A stretch of DNA of 64,000 nt from the NCBI GenBank assembly GCA_013115135.1, contig JABANP010000001.1, positions 62,001 through 126,000 on the forward strand, written 5' to 3'. The notes under the pieces were generated by a model that saw nothing but the letters and a program-made list of their open reading frames with translations, did not search any database and was not told where the DNA came from. Within the stretch, counting starts at the first letter, position 1, and each line of letters begins with the position of its first letter. This DNA comes from Perkinsus olseni (taxonomy: Eukaryota > Perkinsozoa > Perkinsida > Perkinsidae). Shown in pieces: positions 58,613 to 64,000 of the stretch. The translations under genes were made by a program, and so were the position numbers.

Positions 58613-59098
58613 TCACTTCTTGCCGACGCCGTACTTGGTGGGACCATAGAGACGATCAGCTTCGGCTAACCTCTTCCTCTGGGACTCCCACAACGGACGA
58701 ATTTGCTGAGGAGAAGAAGAATCTTCGCGGTGCGTGAAGATACGTCTGACTTACCCAAGCACCGAAGAAGGCCCACCAGAAGAAATTGAAGGCGCAGAAC
58801 ATGGCAAACCCGAACCAGGGGTTACGATTCTGAGGAGCACACTAAGTGATTACATACGATATCTTAAAGGTTGGCCGCGTAAGATACGAATCAGGTCAGG
58901 ATCTGTGATCCTCTCTGGCCGCACACTCACTTGAGTGAAAAAGTCCATAAGCGGCTGTGGCTTGGGCATATCACCATAGTCCCCAGAAGTAAGTTCAGGG
59001 TTAAGACCTCTCTCGAAGGTCGGAGTGTACTTCCAACGACGCGTCACCATGGTGGCCATCATAGGCCTTCTCGCACATGCTGATGCACGAGAGAGCAT
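58613..59098 (-). CDS. Small single-TM protein, probably mitochondrial inner membrane
   Basis: Exons 59098-58931, 58829-58755 and 58705-58613 join in phase to 111 residues. N-terminus MLSRASACARRPMMATMVTR is presequence-like (Arg/Ser/Ala, no acid). Then WKYTPTFERGLNPELTSGDY, a TM segment (WFGFAMFCAFNFFWWAFFGAW), and a charged C-terminus (PLWESQRKRLAEADRLYG...KYGVGKK). The size and layout suit an accessory subunit of a respiratory complex, but I do not recognise the family. Introns of 101 and 49 nt are GT-AG. It is divergent from the 59.2 kb gene, sharing about 120 bp of upstream sequence. Confidence 0.7.
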
Positions 59099-59221
59099 AG
59101 TGTTACCGGAGTAAGGGATGGCGATAGTTTAGGGACAAAAAATGCATATCTTGCTAACTAACCAAATCTTGCTTTTCCTCAGCGCCTTTGGACAGCGCAG
59201 TTTTTAGGCCATTCGCTCGTC

Positions 59222-60275
59222 ATGGGAGTGTGCTCATCATCAGCCGCTTCCGAGCACCCAAAACGTCATGCTGGTGACTCTCCAGACTTCGAGGCTGCTC
59301 TGAAGGAGATGGTCAGGCAATCAAAGGTCTTCACCAGTGTCGTCCTCTACGCACGAGGAGAACTCGACCTTCACTTCGCCCCCTGCTGTGAGCCCTCTGC
59401 ACCTTGCCTCTCGAACTCGGTCCGCAGGTGACTGTAAGGACCTTCCCACCCGACTGGACTCCGTGCCAGAGGCTGGTAAATCGCCACCGCTGTGGTCTTC
59501 TTGTCGGCGATACCGTCCTAAGGTATCATCTTCAAGGGCTCCAACTCGAACCACTTGCTTGAGATGACTGACGATGGTGGTCTGGTGTATCAGAGGACCG
59601 ATACATATCGGTAGCAAGACACAGTCGGACTCTAATCGTGGATAGGGAGGAGCCCAGGTTCTCGGTACCCCGGTTCCGTGCAGTATGCACTCTCAAGGGC
59701 CACATTGAACCCAGTGATGTCCTCAAGTATTTGTCGGGGAATCTCAGGATGAAAGTATTTACGCCCGACGGGAGCTTGAGGTGAGTGTGGGCTGAGGGCC
59801 TTCTTGTCGCAGAAAGCTCATAGCCCTCTATCGCTCGCAGCTTGTTTCACATATTCAAGAGCAGGTCTCCTATCAGGTATCATGATTTCGCAGTCTCTTT
59901 CTTCGATCAACTCCGACTACATTCGGACCCGAACGTTACGCGATTGGTGGTGCATGCTAACGAAAAGAAGCCGTCTAATGATCGTCCAATGAAGATACCG
60001 CCGTCTCCGCTGTGAATCGTATCCGTCCTTGAGTTCTCTCGCCGTACTGGTGACATCGCAGACTGTGATTCGCAGTGGGTCGTTCTCAGGACAGTGGGAC
60101 GACACGGCGAGCGTGCGCGCGTGTGCATGATTGACTGTTCTCTTAGACGCTTCTCTGAGGATGGGTACTGGCAGCTCCTACTGTCTCCGAAGTATGTGAT
60201 ATCACCCGAACTCGACAGGAGTGATACTGATACAAGGCTAATCTTCGATGAATATAGCAGAAACAAATACTACTA
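59222..60275 (+). CDS. Putatively N-myristoylated protein, possibly START-like
   Basis: ATG 59222 gives MGVCSSSAASEHP: Gly2 with Ser5/6 and Cys4 is a classical myristoylation/palmitoylation start, so membrane attachment is likely. Later exons: DLPTRLDSVPEAG, then (47-nt intron 59477-59523) IIFKGSNSNHLLEMTDDGGL, YREEPRFSVPRFRAVCTLKG, EPSDVLKYLSGNLRMKVFTP, LIALYRSQLVSHIQEQ, YHDFAVSFFDQLRL and the last frame SQWVVLRTVGRHGERARVCM...RRFSEDGYWQLLLSPKYVIS to TAG near 60275. The order (strand, helix D-V-L-K-Y-L, later D-F and W-V-V-L-R) is weakly like a START lipid-binding domain. Joins near 59880 and 60010 are unresolved. Confidence 0.5.
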
Positions 60276-60997
60276 GCGCTAGGGACAAGTGGATTGTGTC
60301 CCTACACAATCACCGTATGGCAACTCAGTTCTGCACAGGAGAGTGAGCACTAACGAAGAGACGGTGGGGCGGTAGTCCGGTCAGGGCATGGGCTCTGTTC
60401 CGATCGTGCGGTGTGTTTCTAAGCCCTCGAAAGATTTCAGGGTCGATTGGTCTTGGAGACAGATCGAGTGTGATGCTTTTTTTTCAACTTCATAAGCGCC
60501 ACAATTCGGTTGAGGTGCTACGCTCATGATAATGCTGATGTAATTGTGGTTAGCCCCGCCCTGGGACGCGGGGTAATTAACTCTTACGCGTGCGAGACCT
60601 CGCCACCAATCAGTCGACGTCCACCCGCATTCGTTTTTCCGAGGATGTGGTGGGTTTCAGTATGGCGAACGTTAATGACGGTAACCAGATAGCCTCTCGT
60701 GCGTGGAAATGAGCTTGTGTTCTGGTAACCTCTCGCTCGTCTTGGTATATCGATCGTGCTCAAAGTTTAGCTTCCATCTTAGCGCCCCGAAGTGTTTATT
60801 ATTCCTTTTTTCCCTTTAGCCGACAAGCAGCATGGAGTCAATGGGAGCCGCCATCTTTAAAGTGAGGCTGAGCTCCCTGACCAGAATAAGAAGGCTCAAC
60901 TTCATTGATGAGCCGGTGGCTTATTTTACCCTGTCTTGCCCTATGACGCTAGGAAGGGTACAAGAATCTGTGTCTCCTGCAGGGTATCTTTCCCACC
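60276..60997. other. Spacer
   Basis: No supported gene; pyrimidine-rich runs (about 60478-60490, 60805-60820) and the leader of the next gene. An acceptor (CTCCTGCAG) lies 15 nt before ATG 60998. Confidence 0.4.
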
Positions 60998-62289
60998 ATG
61001 CTTACTGCTGTCGTTAATTGTATTCTGATCGCATCGGTGATTGAGCCAGCATTGGCTCGCCGCCGCTCCGCTGTCCCGAGCCCAGCTATGAGTACATTCG
61101 GGCCATCTCCATATGCGGTTCCAGTCACCGGGCCTCGAGGGTTGAATACCCCGAAGACTGAAGTAGGCCACCTCAACCCTCCACTTGCTGTTATTTGCAT
61201 TTCTCAGCCGCAGAGGAACAGTTTCGACTCCGAAAGCCTACCGCCTCCCCCTCCTGAGCTTACTGATCCTTCGCCTGAACCTACTGGTCCCTCGCCTGAA
61301 TCTACTGGTCCCTCGCCTGAATCTACTGATCCCTCGGCTGAACTTTTTGTACGTCATTACCAATCACCGTTTCTTCGGAAGCCGAGGAAGTCCGAAGCAA
61401 GATTTTCCTTTCGCCCCCAGTCGGAGGTAGCTCACTCTCACCAATATCGCACTACTGCGGCTTTATTCAGACCTTGGATTCTAGTTCTGACGACGCGTTT
61501 ACGGCTATGCAGGTGAGTGTCACCGCTGCTCGGCCACTCCTACCCTATTTCTGTGTCATCAGGAAGACATTGTATTATTGAAGCAACGCATCGATATCTT
61601 GGAGCGGCAGTCCTATGTAGGCTCTCGGCCCCGGGGAGCATTTCGCGGTAGCACTCTCACGATACGTATAAGGTTCATACTGAGATCAAGTCTACCGCCG
61701 AAAATGAATGTGTTCGGGAAGCTGGACTCTGGGGTTTCCACGTTGCTATGAGGAAAGACCATGATAAGTTCTGCTTCGAGTGGCATCATCCTCAGCAGGA
61801 GGTGGCTATCGAGTAAGTGGCGATAGAAATATGTCATCTTTTTCGGAAACGCGTTTTAGGACCAAATGCAGCAACAAAATTTCGGAAACTCGAAGTGGCG
61901 ATTTCCTTGCGGTTACTGTCGGGGATGATAAATTTAAAGAGAAGAATAAGATTCACGAGGCCAAGGAGCACTTCAAAAGTCTAGATCCCCTCCATCATCT
62001 GTCTGAGAAAGAGATCGCTGAAATAAAATCCCTGTTTCCGATCCCTAAAGGCGACCACCAGAGATGCGCTGCTTTGTTCGACTTCATGGCTATTCACCCG
62101 CCAGAAGGCGCAGAGAAGGGTTACGACTGGATTAAGGACTATTACTTTGAGAGAGCTCAAGAGGGAGGCAATTTGATTGCTGACTGGAATGCCAGGCACG
62201 GCGCGCTCCGTAGAAAGAAAAGCACACTTCGTAGGAAACCGTCGCAAGTTGGAAAAGTTAAGCCTAAGAAGGAAGAAGCTAAAAAGTGA
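60998..62289 (+). CDS. Secreted protein with Pro-rich tandem repeats and Lys-rich tail
   Basis: Exons 60998-61426, 61471-61512, 61563-61616, 61673-61812 and 61860-62289 join in phase to 364 residues. Signal peptide MLTAVVNCILIASVIEPALA. A Pro-rich repeat (PSPEPTG, PSPEST, units of 7 residues/21 bp, about 61265-61340) is followed by a basic RKPRKSEARFSFRPQSE, a short coiled coil (EDIVLLKQRIDILERQSY) and a folded-looking C-terminal half: HTEIKSTAENECVREAGLWG, KFCFEWHHPQQEVAIETKCS, SLDPLHHLSEKEIAEIKSLF, CAALFDFMAIHPPEG and YDWIKDYYFERAQ. It ends Lys/Arg-rich (KVKPKKEEAKK). No family recognised. Exon 1 could alternatively be split by a 33-nt intron at 61349. Confidence 0.7.
61265..61340 (+). repeat. 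21-bp coding tandem repeat, about 3.6 units
   Basis: Unit GGTCCCTCGCCTGAATCTACT and close variants, in frame with the 60998 gene, encoding PSPE-[PS]-T-[GD]. Confidence 0.85.
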
Positions 62290-62766
62290 TCCTCTTTATG
62301 ACCATCATGATGTGTGTATGTTGTTAGATGTTCGAATCAGTAATTTACTGCTATTTCTGAGTTACCAGTTATCACTACAACCCAGCACGACCAGCCGATA
62401 CGAGTAGGGACTATCCACCGTCTCTCGGAGGCTGTCAGTACTCGAGTAGCGCCACTGCGCCATCTCATGACGCCTCCGATGAGCAGATCTGCTCTCTCTG
62501 GAGGTCGTTGGTCATCTAGCAATGGCGATTAGGATAGGGAATTATTGACGGAAAGCAGGCAGAGTGCCTGCAATCGTCGACCAGTGCGGTGCGTGAACAT
62601 CGCTCGCCTCGTGAAGGCTGTGAGGTACTCTGAAAGTGTGAGTTATTAGATGTCCAACGAGGACAGTACGGTTTGGGATGAGGAATGACTGTATGTGTGT
62701 TTGTCCGCGATCGTAGTCTACGAAACCTTGGCGTCTTACTCTTCTTGATATCCAGCAGGGGTTTCA

Positions 62767-63159
62767 ATGTCAAACATTCACTTCTTGGCGATAGGAACGC
62801 TCATCCACACCGGAGTCGAACACCCTCAGCGACTTTTCGTGAACCTTCGCATTTCTGTCTGTTCCAGCAGAGGTGATACAATCGCACGATCGAGTTTCTG
62901 AGATTAAATGTACGGTGTCCGGCAGAACGAGCCCCTTCAGTCATACGGCAGTGGCTGTTCGAGCAGTGTCTAGAGCAGTACTTTCGGGAGATGGAGGACG
63001 AGTTTTGAGTGCTACCCATTTTAGGCAGAGTTCGGCGAAGAAGCTCATAGACTGTTCTACGCAACAACTTTCAGGCTGAATTTCAAGCTGTATCATATGC
63101 TGGACGTGGATGGTGATGATGAATTATTCAATTTCCATACACGGAATGACCGGTCGTGA
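62767..63159 (+). CDS. Possible small protein, convergent with the WD40 gene
   Basis: ATG 62767 (MSNIHFLAIGTLIHTGVEHP). A further frame beginning at a strong acceptor (TCTGTTCCAG, about 62868) reads VIQSHDRVSEIKCTVSG and AVAVRAVSRA, then a 47-nt intron (GTACTT...TTTTAG) to AEFGEEAHRLFYATTFRL and a stop at 63157-63159. The final 67 bases lie antisense to the last WD40 exon, so the C-terminus may be a shadow. The first two segments differ by one base of frame. Low confidence, but the middle segments do not look random. Confidence 0.3.
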
Positions 63160-64000
63160 GAAACTGTGACGAACATCCCCTCAGCCAACGGGCAAGAAGT
63201 CACACCGGCGATGGGCCCCTGAGCATTGGAGACACTGTCGCTCTCGACAGGCAACTGACTCACATTGGAATGGCGCGACGCGTACTCCCGCTGCAGCGAG
63301 GTACCGTGAAGGCTCCACACCTTCACTATGCCATCACGACCAGTTGACACGAGTCTGGAGTCTCGAGGACCCTGGCAAGGACAATTATCAGCAGACTTGG
63401 TTATCCAACTTACCCGGACGAGGCTCAACGCGGTGATCCAATCGCTGTGAGCTTGAACGCTGGCTAGACACTGTCGACTGCTCATCCGCATACTCGTGTC
63501 CTGTTGGCCAGATTTCGACGCTGGTACCTGGGCATTGCCCGATAGGTATTTCGGTGGAGAATGATGGAGATTGTCACCTCCCAAAGTTTGATGAATTTAT
63601 CGCGGGAGCCGCTCACGAGATGAGACGGCCCCCACGGTTGTAGCGAGGAAACGGCGTCGAAGTGTGGGGGTTGGAATCTGAGCACTGGATGGAGGAGACC
63701 TTCGGTCAGCTCGCCTACACTTGGCCCGTCGGAGTCCTAGTCGGGTCGGTCCACATGCGTATCTGATCAGCTCGGGCTATGAACACTGAAAGACCACCGC
63801 TGCTGCTTTTCACTGTTTTCTCTCTTCCCCCAGCGAAGAGCTTAGAGTCCTCAGATGCGGCCACCGCGAAGAGGTCCATGTGCCCACTGGAAAGCTTCAC
63901 GGGCTGCGGCACAGCCTCCGATGCCCTACCAAGCACACCTTCAACGTCGAACGTCGTCAACCCTGACCTACGTGGACTCCCGCTTGGTGCCCCGATCGAG
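63093..64000 (-). CDS. WD40-repeat protein, C-terminal part (cut by the window edge)
   Basis: At least five exons, running in from beyond 64000: a frame with HMDLFAVAASEDSKLFAGG, an upstream exon reaching about 63578 (HLVSGSRDKFIKLWE), 63500-63414 (AHSDWITALSLV), 63371-63264 (DSRLVSTGRDGIVKVWSLHG) and 63218-63093 (FVTVSHDRSFRVWKLNN). Introns 63577-63501, 63413-63372 and 63263-63219 are GT-AG. Each repeat shows the H-x-D/S...S-x-D-x-x-[IV]-[KR]-[VL]-W pattern of WD40 beta-propeller blades. Such C-terminal propellers are protein-interaction platforms. Which protein this is cannot be told without the 5' part. Confidence 0.85.

Noticed and set aside
59804..59992. Independent gene on the plus strand
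   Set aside because: It overlaps the exons of the 59222 gene in another frame and has no features of its own.

Overview
This is nuclear DNA of a compact, intron-rich unicellular eukaryote. Exons are joined by many very short GT-AG introns (mostly 41-55 nt). The genes I can name (AP-4 sigma adaptin, COX11, an XMAP215-type TOG protein, a guanylate-binding-protein GTPase, a nitronate-monooxygenase-like flavoprotein) are eukaryotic. Gene style, short introns and acceptor-like sites with no upstream donor just 5' of start codons (as expected for spliced-leader trans-splicing) suggest an alveolate such as Perkinsus. The organism is an inference, not read from a marker gene.

Layout. 0-6.8 kb (+): a tandem array of secreted CAP (CRISP/antigen 5/PR-1) genes, three long copies, a 3' fragment and a fourth copy. 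7.4-8.9 kb: a small secreted protein (-) and AP4S1 (+). 9.2-18.1 kb (-): a large TOG-array microtubule polymerase gene, with Ser/Pro-rich upstream exons that may be its N-terminus or a separate gene. 18.4-20.0 kb (-): COX11. 20.5-28.7 kb (-): a run of small proteins, most with a hydrophobic N-terminus, carrying a V-x-F...Y motif that resembles PP1-docking sites. 29.4-33.4 kb (+): a GBP-family GTPase with a coiled-coil tail. 33.7-35.9 kb (+): an unrecognised acidic protein. 37-56 kb: five dispersed copies of a secreted family of about 250-285 residues, interleaved with an EF-hand gene, a stray copy of that gene's first exon, a probable mitochondrial helical protein and long gene-poor spacers. 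57-64 kb: a nitronate-monooxygenase-like enzyme ending in SKL, a one-TM putative mitochondrial protein, a putatively N-myristoylated protein, a secreted repeat protein and the 3' end of a WD40 gene.

The genes are separate transcription units, not operons. Two themes recur: expanded secreted families (CAP and the 37-56 kb family), and housekeeping trafficking, mitochondrial and cytoskeletal genes. Several otherwise well-conserved ORFs carry exactly one surplus base in a homopolymer run, always in the +1 direction. Sequence error is the simplest reading, but the pattern deserves checking.

Exon coordinates below were derived by hand from reading-frame continuity and splice consensus. Those for COX11, AP4S1, the nitronate-monooxygenase-like gene, the 58.6 kb gene and the 61 kb gene were checked by codon counts. 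Others are approximate where stated.
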